A DNA stretch of 18,567 nt from Candidatus Brocadiia bacterium (GTDB taxonomy: Bacteria; Planctomycetota; MHYJ01; WSZJ01). The DNA lies in NCBI GenBank assembly GCA_013360825.1, contig JABWAY010000037.1, forward strand, positions 1 to 18,567. Direction: 5' to 3'. This document shows, piece by piece, positions 7,519 through 14,658 of this stretch. How positions within the stretch are numbered: position 1 is the first letter of the stretch; each line of letters opens with the position of its first letter. The notes beneath the pieces were generated by a model. The model saw only the letters and a list, made by a program, of their open reading frames with translations, had not been told where the DNA came from and searched no databases. Both the position numbers and the translations under genes were made by a program.

Positions 7519-7953
7519 TCAGGGAGCCGCCAGGGGGACGCCGCCCGGACGGACCCGACGGGCGACCTTGTCGAGCACCGCGTTCACGAAGCCGACCGCC
7601 TTGTCCTCGGCGTAGTCCCGTACCAGCTCGAGCGCCTCGTCGAGCACCACCGGGGTCGGGACCTCGGCGGAGCGGATCAGCTCGCTGGCCGCCATCCGCA
7701 TGATCGCCTTCTCGATCTTGCCGATCCGGGACAAGGGCCAGGCCTCGGGCAGGTGCTCGGCGATCAGCCGGTCGAGCTCGTCGCGCCGGGTCCAGGTATC
7801 GTCGACCAGTCCCTTGGCGAACTCGGCGACCTCGGGGGGCGCGGCGTGCAGCTCGACCACGAAGGCCAAGGCCTGGGCCGGTTCCGTAGGGACCACATCG
7901 AGCTGGTAGAGGGCCTGGACGGCCAACCAGCGTCCGGCGCTGCGACTGCTCAT
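7519..7953 (-). CDS. nusB: Transcription antitermination factor NusB
   Basis: A 144-residue protein, the normal NusB length. The N-terminus has the family's Arg-rich start and first helix (SAGRWLAVQALYQLD). The middle has IGKIEKAIMRMAASEL and the C-terminus has PTPVVLDEALELVRDYA and GFVNAVLDKVAR, all classic NusB signatures. NusB binds boxA RNA with NusE (S10) and supports rRNA antitermination in the cytoplasm. The gene stands alone here, without ribH or thiL, and has its own promoter just upstream of the ATG. It is divergent from the signal-peptide gene at 8042. Confidence 0.95.
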   Translation of the reverse strand: MSSRSAGRWLAVQALYQLDVVPTEPAQALAFVVELHAAPPEVAEFAKGLVDDTWTRRDELDRLIAEHLPEAWPLSRIGKIEKAIMRMAASELIRSAEVPTPVVLDEALELVRDYAEDKAVGFVNAVLDKVARRVRPGGVPLAAP

Positions 7954-7963
7954 GGGATCGCGC

Positions 7964-7993
7964 AGGCTAACCGCCGGCTCTGCGGGGAGTCAA
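7964..7993 (-). promoter_or_regulatory. Promoter of nusB
   Basis: On the minus strand TTGACT (7993-7988), an 18-base spacer and TAGCCT (7969-7964) precede the nusB ATG (7953) by 10 bases. The -35 box matches consensus in five of six positions. There is no Shine-Dalgarno sequence in the 10 bases, so the message should be leaderless or nearly so. Confidence 0.6.
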
Positions 7994-8023
7994 TCGGCCC
8001 GAGCCCCGCCCCCCGCACCGGGT

Positions 8024-9421
8024 CTATACTCGGGACCGCCGATGCTCGTCCGCCCGGTCGCCGCCCTGCCCCTGCTCATCCTCCTGCTCGTCCTGGCCAC
8101 CCCGTCCCGCGCCCAGGATTGGCTGCGGAGCCTGGGGACCGGGGTCGGCGACCTCGCGCGGCGCCTCGACGCCCCCAAGGCCGCGCCCATCGAGCGACCG
8201 GACCTCTACGGACGGCCCTTCCGCCTGGCCGAGCTCTCCGGCCGCGTCGTGGTCCTCTCGTTCCTGGACCGGGACGCGGTCGACGAGGCGGTCACCTGGT
8301 TGGAGCGCCAGACCACCTGGATGCTCGACCAGGAGGGTCTGGCCTTCGTCAACGTCTTCCACCCGGGCGGGATCTCCTTCCTCGTCCCCCGGGGCGAGGC
8401 GGTGGCCCGGCTCCGCAGCCAGGTGGACCGGGTCCACCGCGACCTGTCCGCCGGACTCGACCCGGGGGAGCGGGCGCGCCTCGATCGACTCCCCCGCGCG
8501 GACCCTCGCCAGATCCCGGGCCAGCGCCCCCGCCGTGGCGTACCGCTTCCCGGGATCCCGCTCGAGACACTTCAGGCAGATCGTCTCCACGTCCTGCGGA
8601 ATGCCGCGTCTGACCTGCGACGGCCGGCGGATTTCCGAGTTCAGGATCGCCGCGAGCACCTCTGCCATGGAGCGCCCCTCGACGGGCGGCCGCCCTGTCA
8701 GTCCTTCGTAGAGCACCGCCCCCAGCGAGTAGATGTCGGTCCTCGGATCGGCCGGGCCTTCCTGTCCACGGGCCTGCTCGGGGGACATGTAAGCAGGGGT
8801 CCCCATCACCTGTCCGGTGACGGTCAGGCGGGTCTGCGCCGCGACGTCCGCGGCGAGCCCGAAGTCGGTCAGAAACGGCGTCCCGTCCGCCCCGATCATG
8901 ATGTTCGCGGGCTTGATGTCCCGATGGACGACGCCGTTCCGGTGGGCGTAGTCGAGAGCCTCCGCCATGGACTGCACGTGGCGGAGAAGCGTCTCGAGGT
9001 CGAACATCTTCTTCCGCAGGATCCCGTCGAGGGAAGCGCCGTCGACGAGGTCCATGGTGAACCAGATGCGCCCCCGGGACTCGCCGATGTCGTGGACGGG
9101 GACGATGTTCGGGTGGCGGAGGCGTGAGGCGAGCCGTGCCTCTCTCTGGAACCGGGAGAGGAGGTCGCGTTCGGTGCTGCCGGGGAGGATCTTGACGGCG
9201 ACCAGCCGCCGGAGGTCTTCCTGCCACCCGCGCCAGACCACGCCCATCCCGCCGCGGCCGAGTTCGTCGAGGAGGACCACCTTGCCGAGATTCAGGTTCG
9301 GGTTGCGGCGGGCGGCGGCGACGAGCGGCGCGATGTCGGCAGGGGCGTGGGGTCGAGCGGGTTCCGGGGAGCCTCCGGCGCCGCTGGATCGGTCGAGATC
9401 GCTGTCCTTCGGGGGGGGCAC
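8024..9421 (-). CDS. Hanks-type Ser/Thr protein kinase, C-terminus replaced by antisense sequence
   Basis: The start is GTG 9421, 7 bases after TATACT. The longer frame to 9868 only reads the cupin gene in another frame. The kinase domain is complete: Gly loop LGRGGMGVV (54-62), Lys77 (VAVKIL), Glu in the C-helix (FQREARLASRL), HRDIKPAN (166-173), DFG (186-188) and GTPAYMSPEQ (207-216), then DIYSLGAVLYE and CLERDPGKRY. All catalytic residues are present, so it should be active. The GESIEARPLPR tail is typical of planctomycete kinases, where a membrane helix and sensor domain usually follow. Here, from about residue 318, the remaining roughly 147 codons are antisense to the signal-peptide gene and end in its -10 box. 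The native C-terminus is therefore probably lost. It lies 55 bases after the cupin gene. Confidence 0.85.
   Translation of the reverse strand: MPPPKDSDLDRSSGAGGSPEPARPHAPADIAPLVAAARRNPNLNLGKVVLLDELGRGGMGVVWRGWQEDLRRLVAVKILPGSTERDLLSRFQREARLASRLRHPNIVPVHDIGESRGRIWFTMDLVDGASLDGILRKKMFDLETLLRHVQSMAEALDYAHRNGVVHRDIKPANIMIGADGTPFLTDFGLAADVAAQTRLTVTGQVMGTPAYMSPEQARGQEGPADPRTDIYSLGAVLYEGLTGRPPVEGRSMAEVLAAILNSEIRRPSQVRRGIPQDVETICLKCLERDPGKRYATAGALARDLARVRAGESIEARPLPRVESGGQVAVDPVHLAAEPGHRLAPGDEEGDPARVEDVDEGQTLLVEHPGGLALQPGDRLVDRVPVQEREDHDAAGELGQAEGPSVEVRSLDGRGLGGVEAPREVADPGPQAPQPILGAGRGGQDEQEDEQGQGGDRADEHRRSRV
8025..8030 (+). promoter_or_regulatory. -10 box (TATACT) of the 8042 gene
   Basis: TATACT is followed by 11 bases and the ATG at 8042. 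No good -35 box lies 16-18 bases upstream. The kinase gene at 9421 also begins after TATACT, 7 bases away. Confidence 0.45.
8042..8470 (+). pseudogene. Signal-peptide protein with redoxin-like segment, cut at a junction near 8456-8475
   Basis: ATG 8042 starts a clear signal peptide: MLVRP, a long Leu-rich core and likely cleavage SRA|QDW after residue 24. Residues 55-110 (DLYGRPFRLAELSGRVVVLSFLD, then FVNVFHPGG) resemble the first strands of the thioredoxin/AhpC redoxin fold, but the usual CxxC or peroxidatic Cys is absent. The last region I trust is the amphipathic helix RSQVDRVHRDL near residues 125-135. The frame stays open to 9127, yet after about 8470 it is only the antisense of the kinase gene, so I give the end as the approximate breakpoint. 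Either an assembly join or a real rearrangement removed the native C-terminus. The family call is tentative. Confidence 0.55.
8456..8475. other. Putative chimeric junction between two convergent truncated genes
   Basis: Left of this point the plus-strand frame looks like protein; right of it the minus-strand frame encodes the conserved kinase tail. The shared bases make sense both ways: LDPGER on plus and PLPRVE on minus. This looks like a short stretch of microhomology where two unrelated sequences were joined. The position is accurate to perhaps 20 bases. Confidence 0.5.
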
Positions 9422-9428
9422 GGGGGCC

Positions 9429-9434
9429 AGTATA
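9429..9434 (-). promoter_or_regulatory. -10 box (TATACT) of the kinase gene, predicted leaderless
   Basis: On the minus strand TATACT is followed by GGCCCCC and the GTG at 9421. This supports the GTG start over longer alternatives and predicts a transcript that begins at or beside the start codon. No clear -35 box. Confidence 0.45.
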
Positions 9435-9476
9435 GCGGCGGGAAGAAGCCCGGTTCCGCACAGAACCGGAGCGGCG

Positions 9477-10415
9477 TCAGACGAATTCGATCCCGTGCGC
9501 CGCTGCGATTCCCATCGCCTTTTCCATATCGGGGCCGCCCGGCCGGGCGAACTCCGCAGCCGCGGCGTCGAAGAACGATTCGATCCCGGATGGGGAGGTC
9601 TGGACCAGCATCCTGGCCGGCGACGGGCCGTCGTTCCGGTAGGTGTGCACGGCACCGCGGGGAGCGAAGAAGGCACCGCCGGGGCCAACCTCGGTCCAGT
9701 GAGCGTCGCCGAAGAACGAGACCCTGCCCTCGAGGACGGTGAACCACTCGTCGAACTTCGGCAGCCGGTGCGGCGGAGGACCTCCCCCGGGAGGGGTCGT
9801 CTCGAGGAAGGTCGTGAGCGTCCCTCCGGTCTGCCGCGCGGAAAGAAGGACCGTGATCTCCTCGCCAAAGAGCCGCTGCACGCGCGTGTCCGCCGGCTGC
9901 ACGATCGCCGGCGTACTCGCCGGCACGGTGGCGGGGACCAGCGGCGGGGCGCCGGGAAGCTGGAAGACGATCCCGTGCTCCTCCCCGATCGCGACGATCC
10001 GCGCCATGTCGGGAGCGCCCCCGCCGCGGAACACCTCGCCCGACTTCCGGAAAAACTCCTCGAACCCGCAGGGCCGGGTGGCGATCAGCTGCCGCAGAGG
10101 CGTCGTCCCCGCGTTGCGGAAAGTGTGGACGGCGTTGCGCGGGACGTAGACCGAACTCCCGGCCGGCACTTCGCGACGCTTCCCTTCGACGAGGTACTCG
10201 GCCCGTCCTTCCAGCACATGGAACCACTCGTCCTCGCGCTTGTGGAAATGGGGCGGAGGCCCGCCTCCGGGCGGAGTGAGCTCCAGGAAGAGCGTGTACG
10301 CGCCGTTGGTTTCCGCGGCGCGGAGCAGGAAGTGGACTTCTTCGCCGAACGCGCGGACGACGGCGGCCTTTTCGAAGGGAACGACCCGGGTCGGGCCCGC
10401 GGGGTGGGGACTCAT
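9477..10415 (-). CDS. Bicupin (two cupin domains), likely metal-binding
   Basis: A 312-residue protein with two similar halves, each with a FGEE strand, PPGGGPPPH, a DEWF segment, VLEGR and a P..AVHT.RN motif. In the first half the ligand set is intact: His56, His58, Glu63 and His97. In the second half His216, Glu223 and His257 remain, but the second His of the HxH pair is Leu218, so its metal site is changed or weak. The C-terminal parts of both halves (GFEEFF / GIESFF, then PDM and HGI) are also duplicated. Bicupins include quercetinase- and gentisate-type dioxygenases and many small-molecule binding proteins; the substrate cannot be read from sequence. It has its own promoter and is divergent from the radical SAM operon. 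Confidence 0.85.
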   Translation of the reverse strand: MSPHPAGPTRVVPFEKAAVVRAFGEEVHFLLRAAETNGAYTLFLELTPPGGGPPPHFHKREDEWFHVLEGRAEYLVEGKRREVPAGSSVYVPRNAVHTFRNAGTTPLRQLIATRPCGFEEFFRKSGEVFRGGGAPDMARIVAIGEEHGIVFQLPGAPPLVPATVPASTPAIVQPADTRVQRLFGEEITVLLSARQTGGTLTTFLETTPPGGGPPPHRLPKFDEWFTVLEGRVSFFGDAHWTEVGPGGAFFAPRGAVHTYRNDGPSPARMLVQTSPSGIESFFDAAAAEFARPGGPDMEKAMGIAAAHGIEFV

Positions 10416-10421
10416 GCGGGA

Positions 10422-10450
10422 AGATTACCGGGCCCGTGGCTCTCCGTCAC
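10422..10450 (-). promoter_or_regulatory. Promoter of the bicupin gene, predicted leaderless
   Basis: On the minus strand GTGACG (10450-10445), a 17-base spacer and TAATCT (10427-10422) are followed by TCCCGC and the ATG at 10415. The -35 box matches consensus in four of six positions. Six bases between -10 and ATG leave no room for a Shine-Dalgarno sequence. Confidence 0.55.
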
Positions 10451-10530
10451 GCATCCGGCGGAGTGTGCCCGTGGCCTGCGGAATCCGGTTCCGCCGCACA
10501 CCCTCTCTCCCCGATTCTTCCCGGCGCCCC

Positions 10531-10536
10531 TACAAT
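10531..10536 (+). promoter_or_regulatory. -10 box (TACAAT) of the seven-gene operon
   Basis: TACAAT is 39 bases before the ATG at 10576. The leader contains AGGA 9-10 bases before the ATG, so unlike most other first genes here this transcript would carry a normal ribosome-binding leader. No good -35 box is visible at 16-18 bases. Confidence 0.4.
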
Positions 10537-10575
10537 GCCCGCCGCACGGACCGCTCCGTGTGAGGACCGCCGCCC

Positions 10576-11982
10576 ATGGCCATCACTGCCGCGCCGCGCG
10601 CTGATGTGGAGCCGATCGACCGCAGGCTGGGACTTCCCCCGCATCCGGCGCGACTCTGGACGTCGACGGGGGACGGCCGTGTCCGCTGCCACCTCTGTCC
10701 GCGGCGGTGTTCGCTCGCCGAGGGGGAGTATGGGTTCTGCAAGGTCCGCAAGAACGACGCGGGCCGCCTCGTCACGCTGAATTACGGGATTTCGGTTCAG
10801 CTCACCGAGGAGGTCATCGAGACGGAGGCGGTCTACCACCTCCGGCCCGGCGCGCGCATCCTCTCGCTCGGAAATGTCGGGTGCATGATGGCCTGCACGT
10901 TCTGCCAGAACTGGGCGACCTCGCAGGCGGTCCATGTCCGCGAGGAGGACGTGCGCCGCTACACCCCCGAACAGGTGGTCGAGACGGCGCTCGCCCACGG
11001 GATCGGCATCCTCTCGTGGACGTACAACGACCCCGTGGTCTGGCATGAGTTCGTGCTCGACACGGCGCGGCTGGCGAAACGCCACGGGCTCCTGAACCTC
11101 TACAAGTCGGCCTTCTCCATCGGGGCGGAAGCGATCGAGGAGTTGTGCGAGGTGATCGACATCTTCAGCCTCTCGCTCAAGTCGATGGACCCGGTCTTCT
11201 ATTCGCGGATGACCCGCGCCCGCCTCGAGCCGGTCCTGGATGCGATCCGGCAGGTGCGGACTCACAGGGACAGGCACCTGGAGCTGAGCAATCTCCTGGT
11301 CACCGGCGCGAACGATAACCTCACCGAGGGGGCGAAGGTCGCGCGCTGGGTCCTTGACGAGCTGGGCGACGACGTCCCCCTCCACTTCGTGAGATTCCAC
11401 CCGGCGTACCAGTACACCGCGGTCGGGCGCACGTCGATCGACGTCCTGAAGGCGGTCCGGGAACAGGCGCTCCGGATGGGCGTGAAGCACTGTTATCTCG
11501 GCAACGTCCCCGAGGCGGGTCCGTGGACCGACACCTCCTGTGGAGGCTGCGGCGCCGTCCTCGTGCGGCGGTTTGGACTGGTCTCCTCCACGCCGGGGCT
11601 GAACGCCTCCGGATGCTGCTCCTCGTGCGGTCGGCTTTCCCCCGTGGTCCCCGGGCCGACGGGCCACGGACCGGCCGCCGCCCCGGCCGTCCTGCCGGGA
11701 CGGGAGATCACGCACCTCTGGCACGGCGAGAGCACCTCGGGACACGTCTCCCTTCAGAACCTCACCGGATCACCCCGGGTCGCGATCCTCCGTCCCGACC
11801 TCCGCGCTCCCGCCGGCCGCGCCATTCCCCTCCGGCCCGGCGAACAGTGGAGGCTCATGGTCTCGCGCGAACACCCGGACTCCCCCGGCGCGGCGCTCTC
11901 CGTCCCCGACGGCGTCCAGGCCGAATTCTGGGACGTCCTCGACCGCGCACACTTCCCCACCGCCCAGGAGATGCGCCCGTGA
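10576..11982 (+). CDS. AmrS-like radical SAM protein (AmmeMemoRadiSam-type) with C-terminal extension
   Basis: A 468-residue protein. It opens with a Cys-rich segment typical of AmrS (CHLCPRRC at 38-45 and GFCKVRKN at 53-60), then YHLRPG and the radical SAM cluster motif GCMMACTFCQNW, a CX3CX2C with Cys103, Cys107 and Cys110 for the 4Fe-4S cluster. WTYNDP, LYKSAFS, SLKSMD and HFVRFHPAYQ are further family segments. After the barrel come CGGCGAVLVRRFG and CCSSCG, a zinc-ribbon-like end known in this family. A further 110 residues or so form an extension I do not recognise. The AmmeMemoRadiSam system has no settled reaction, and its MEMO and AMMECR1 partners are not in this window. It is the first operon gene and overlaps the next by GTGA. 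Confidence 0.85.
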   Translation: MAITAAPRADVEPIDRRLGLPPHPARLWTSTGDGRVRCHLCPRRCSLAEGEYGFCKVRKNDAGRLVTLNYGISVQLTEEVIETEAVYHLRPGARILSLGNVGCMMACTFCQNWATSQAVHVREEDVRRYTPEQVVETALAHGIGILSWTYNDPVVWHEFVLDTARLAKRHGLLNLYKSAFSIGAEAIEELCEVIDIFSLSLKSMDPVFYSRMTRARLEPVLDAIRQVRTHRDRHLELSNLLVTGANDNLTEGAKVARWVLDELGDDVPLHFVRFHPAYQYTAVGRTSIDVLKAVREQALRMGVKHCYLGNVPEAGPWTDTSCGGCGAVLVRRFGLVSSTPGLNASGCCSSCGRLSPVVPGPTGHGPAAAPAVLPGREITHLWHGESTSGHVSLQNLTGSPRVAILRPDLRAPAGRAIPLRPGEQWRLMVSREHPDSPGAALSVPDGVQAEFWDVLDRAHFPTAQEMRP

Positions 11983-13118
11983 ACCCCGAATCGCAGCTCC
12001 TCCACCGCCGCATCCCTGTCCAGGGCGCACACCCGAACGTCACGCCGCTGTTCCAGTGCAGCTCCTTCTTCTCGGACTCGGAGTGGTTCTATTCGCGGAA
12101 GTCGAATCCGAACACGGACGAGCTCGAAGCGGCGGTGCGGGACATCGAAGGGTGCCCGCACGCGATCTCGGTCACGAGCGGGATGGCGGCGATCACGCTC
12201 GCGCTGCGGCTCCTCCGGCCGGGGGAACGCCTGGCGGCGAATGCGCTCGTCTATGGATGCTCCTACCGGCTGTTCGCGGACTTCTGCGCGCACTACGGGA
12301 TCGGGTTCGACGTCCTGGACTTCTCCGATCCCGAGGCGCTCCGCGCCGGCCTCAGGCCCGAGACGAGGATGGTGCTGTTCGAGACCCCGACGAATCCCCT
12401 CCTCCGCACGGTCTCGATCCACGGAGTCGCGGAGGCCGTCCGCGTGGCCTCCCCCGGCGCGCTGGTCGTGGTCGACAACACCTGGGCCACACCGTACTTC
12501 CAGAAGCCGCTCGACCACGGGGCCGACCTGTCGCTGGTCAGCGCGACCAAGTTCTTCTCCGGACACAGCGACGTCATGGGCGGGGTGATCACGACCCGGC
12601 GCGACGACCTGGCGGAGGAGATCCGCAGGATGCGGTTCTACTCCGGCGCCATGCTCGACCCTCACTCCGCCTGGATGCTCCGCCGGAGCCTGCAGACGTT
12701 CGCGCTGCGGATGCGGCACCACGCGGCGACCTTCGAAGGGCTGGCAGCGCACCTCCGGGCCCACCCGGCGGTGGCCCGCGTCTTCGTCCCCGACGTCGAC
12801 GGCCGCCAGCTGACCGGATACGGCGGAATCCTCTTCATCGAACTCGACCCCGCGCTCGAGTCCGCCGTCGGCGCCTTCATGGACGGTCTCCGGCTCTTCG
12901 ACCGCGGGACCTCGATGGCGAGCGTCGTCTCCGCCGTCGCGCAACCGTGGAGCGGCAGCCACCTCTCGATGACGGATGAGGAGAAACGCCGCGCGGGGAT
13001 CGGGAAGACGCTGGTGCGGCTCTGCTTCGGACTCGAGGATCCGGCCGACCTCAGGGCGGATCTCACGCAGGCGCTCGACCGGGTCGCCGCCGGGCTGCGT
13101 GCCGGGACTCCGGCATGA
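11979..13118 (+). CDS. Cys/Met metabolism PLP-dependent enzyme (cystathionine gamma-synthase family)
   Basis: A 379-residue fold-type I PLP enzyme. The GTG at 11979 overlaps the previous stop (GTGA) and AGGAG lies 8 bases upstream; the longer frame upstream is the shadow of the radical SAM gene. Family marks are YSRKSNPN (38-45), SGMAAI (67-72), ETPTNP (135-140), VVVDNTWATP with Asp166 for the pyridine nitrogen, and SATKFFSGHSDVMGG with Lys191 as the Schiff-base lysine. RLCFGLEDPADL near the C-terminus is also typical. Members catalyse gamma- or beta-replacement and elimination on homoserine-, methionine- or cysteine-type substrates. Which one applies here cannot be read from the motifs. The operon setting with lipid-type enzymes suggests it makes an amino-acid-derived building block rather than serving general methionine synthesis (inference). 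Confidence 0.9.
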   Translation: MNPESQLLHRRIPVQGAHPNVTPLFQCSSFFSDSEWFYSRKSNPNTDELEAAVRDIEGCPHAISVTSGMAAITLALRLLRPGERLAANALVYGCSYRLFADFCAHYGIGFDVLDFSDPEALRAGLRPETRMVLFETPTNPLLRTVSIHGVAEAVRVASPGALVVVDNTWATPYFQKPLDHGADLSLVSATKFFSGHSDVMGGVITTRRDDLAEEIRRMRFYSGAMLDPHSAWMLRRSLQTFALRMRHHAATFEGLAAHLRAHPAVARVFVPDVDGRQLTGYGGILFIELDPALESAVGAFMDGLRLFDRGTSMASVVSAVAQPWSGSHLSMTDEEKRRAGIGKTLVRLCFGLEDPADLRADLTQALDRVAAGLRAGTPA

Positions 13119-13912
13119 AGCGCCTGATTCCGCTGGCGGTTTTCCCCCTGGTCCAGGTGGCGGCGTTCGTGGGCGCCGGCGTGACGTACGCCGAGTTTCC
13201 CTGGATCGCCGCGGGGCTGCTGGCGGTCTCCGTGCTCTCGCTCGACCTCACCGTGCACATCTTCCTGCACGAGTGCATCCACGCCCTTCACTGGGAGCGC
13301 GTCCCCTGGCCGGGGGCCTTCGCTCTGACGGCGATCGGCGGGCTCCCGTTCGACGGGTATCGGCTGCACCACTACAACCATCACCGTCACGACAACGGGC
13401 CGGAGGATTTCTCGACGACCTGGTCCTGGGACGGCTCGGGCGGCCGACGCCCCCGCAATCTCCTCGCCTACATGATCCTCTGGCCCGGCGAGCTCGCGCG
13501 GGCCCGCCGTGCGATCCAGATCCAGGCCGCCGCCGGAGAGATCCCGCCTGGACTCCAGAGCCGGCTCCGGCTTCAGAAGATCTTCCTCGCGGTGCTTCTC
13601 CTCACGCTCGCCCTCGTCTCCTGGCCCTGGGCGCTCGGATACGCCGTCATGGTCTACGGCGGGTGGGCCCTCGTCTCGCTCCACAACTACGGCCAGCACC
13701 TGCCGATCGAGGGAGGCGGGCCGGTCACGAGCGTCCCCGGCCGCGCCTACAACGCCCTCCTGTTCAACAACGGCCTCCACGTCGAACACCACGCGAACCC
13801 CGCGGTCCCGTGGCACGCCATCACACCCGACCCGGCCTCACAGCGCACCGCCGCGCCGCACCTCGTCGCCCCCCTCCTCCCCGGCGCGACACGCGGCAGG
13901 GTGAGCGCATGA
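13115..13912 (+). CDS. Membrane fatty acid desaturase/hydroxylase-family di-iron enzyme
   Basis: A 265-residue integral membrane protein overlapping the PLP gene by ATGA. It has the three His boxes of the membrane desaturase superfamily: HECIH (52-56), HHYNHHRH (85-92) and HVEHH (222-226), which bind the two irons. Hydrophobic segments lie near residues 4-22, 30-50, 64-78, 156-190. This superfamily covers acyl-lipid desaturases, hydroxylases and carotenoid ketolases, using O2 and an electron donor. The protein is at the short end of the family. No ferredoxin or cytochrome b5 partner is present. Placement between a PLP enzyme and an Lgt-like protein points to modification of an acyl chain or lipid headgroup (inference). 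Confidence 0.85.
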   Translation: MKRLIPLAVFPLVQVAAFVGAGVTYAEFPWIAAGLLAVSVLSLDLTVHIFLHECIHALHWERVPWPGAFALTAIGGLPFDGYRLHHYNHHRHDNGPEDFSTTWSWDGSGGRRPRNLLAYMILWPGELARARRAIQIQAAAGEIPPGLQSRLRLQKIFLAVLLLTLALVSWPWALGYAVMVYGGWALVSLHNYGQHLPIEGGGPVTSVPGRAYNALLFNNGLHVEHHANPAVPWHAITPDPASQRTAAPHLVAPLLPGATRGRVSA

Positions 13913-14658
13913 CGGAGGAAGCGTTCGGGAAGATCCTCCAGGACGGGTCGCCGGTCGTCGCGGCGGGGATCGTCCTCGTCGCGTTCGCGGCGGGAGGGTG
14001 GATCACGCGGCGGGATGCGCGGGATTGGCCGCTGTCGAAGGGAAAGCGGCTCGGGCTGTTCGCGTCGGTCTTCATTGCGGGGCTGGCGGGGTGCGCGATT
14101 CCCGCGTTTTTCGCGGAGGACATCATCGGGCGGCACGCGCTTCTCGAGTGGCGCGGTCCGAAGACGATTCTCGGGGGGCTCCTCGGCGGGTTCGCGGGGG
14201 CGACGGTGTTCAAGGCGGTGACCCGGACGGCGTACGACACGAGCGACGCCTTCGCGCGCGGGACCTGCCTCATGCTGGCGATCGGGCGGCTCGGATGCGC
14301 GGCGCGGCACTGCTGTTTCGGGATCGAGGTCCCGGCGGCGATCGGACTCGACTTCGGGGACGGCGTCGCGCGCCTGCCGGTGCAGGTGCTCGAAGCGGGT
14401 GCGGTCTTCGGCCTGTTCCTGTTCCTGCACGCGCTGCACCGCCGCGGGCTTGCGCGCAACCGGCGGTTTTTTATTTTCCTGCTCGCCTACGGCCTGATGC
14501 GGTTCGGGTTTGAGTTCGGCAGGGAGCAGGTCGCCGGGGGCTGGTTCGGGCTCGGGCTTTACCAGTGGCTCGCGCTGGCGACCGCGGCGATCGGCGGTTT
14601 CCAGATTCTGAAGCGCGCCCCGGCGCCGGAGCCCGAGCCGGCGGGAGCGCTCCGGTGA
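13909..14658 (+). CDS. Prolipoprotein diacylglyceryl transferase (Lgt)-like membrane protein
   Basis: A 249-residue multi-pass membrane protein overlapping the desaturase gene by ATGA. It carries two Lgt-family signatures: GPKTILGGLLGG (83-94), like the GGLIGG region, and GRLGCAARHCCFG (126-138), matching the GRxGN...G signature position. LPVQVLEA and the C-terminal YGLMRFGFEFGRE also fit Lgt (RF.IEFxR). Canonical Lgt transfers diacylglyceryl from phosphatidylglycerol to the lipobox Cys of prolipoproteins. This one has Cys-rich GCAARHCCFG in place of GNFxxGE, which marks a paralogue group distinct from housekeeping Lgt. It may act on another acceptor. Codon use is strikingly rich in GCG for alanine near its start. 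Confidence 0.82.
   Translation: MTEEAFGKILQDGSPVVAAGIVLVAFAAGGWITRRDARDWPLSKGKRLGLFASVFIAGLAGCAIPAFFAEDIIGRHALLEWRGPKTILGGLLGGFAGATVFKAVTRTAYDTSDAFARGTCLMLAIGRLGCAARHCCFGIEVPAAIGLDFGDGVARLPVQVLEAGAVFGLFLFLHALHRRGLARNRRFFIFLLAYGLMRFGFEFGREQVAGGWFGLGLYQWLALATAAIGGFQILKRAPAPEPEPAGALR

Noticed and set aside
7486..7521. CTGAG...CTCAG inverted repeat between the small membrane protein gene and nusB as a bidirectional terminator
   Set aside because: The stem is only 5 base pairs with a 24-base loop and has no T-tract.
7952..8041. Upstream ATG (7952) for the signal-peptide gene
   Set aside because: It would overlap the nusB start and hide the signal peptide behind 30 polar residues; ATG 8042 follows a -10 box.
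8471..9127. C-terminal 220 codons of the plus frame from 8042
   Set aside because: This stretch is exactly antisense to the conserved kinase domain and has no protein-like features.
9422..9868. N-terminal extension of the kinase frame up to 9868
   Set aside because: It is Arg/Ser/Pro-rich nonsense overlapping the cupin gene on the same strand; GTG 9421 after TATACT gives the natural start.
10250..10276. GC-rich inverted repeat (GGCGGAGGCCCGCCTCC) inside the cupin gene
   Set aside because: It is explained by codons for the conserved PPGGGPPP loop, and a similar run occurs at the equivalent place in the second cupin half.
10535..10780. Alternative leaderless ATG inside TACAATG before the radical SAM gene
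   Set aside because: It is in another frame with no family motifs; the radical SAM start at 10576 has an AGGA ribosome binding site.
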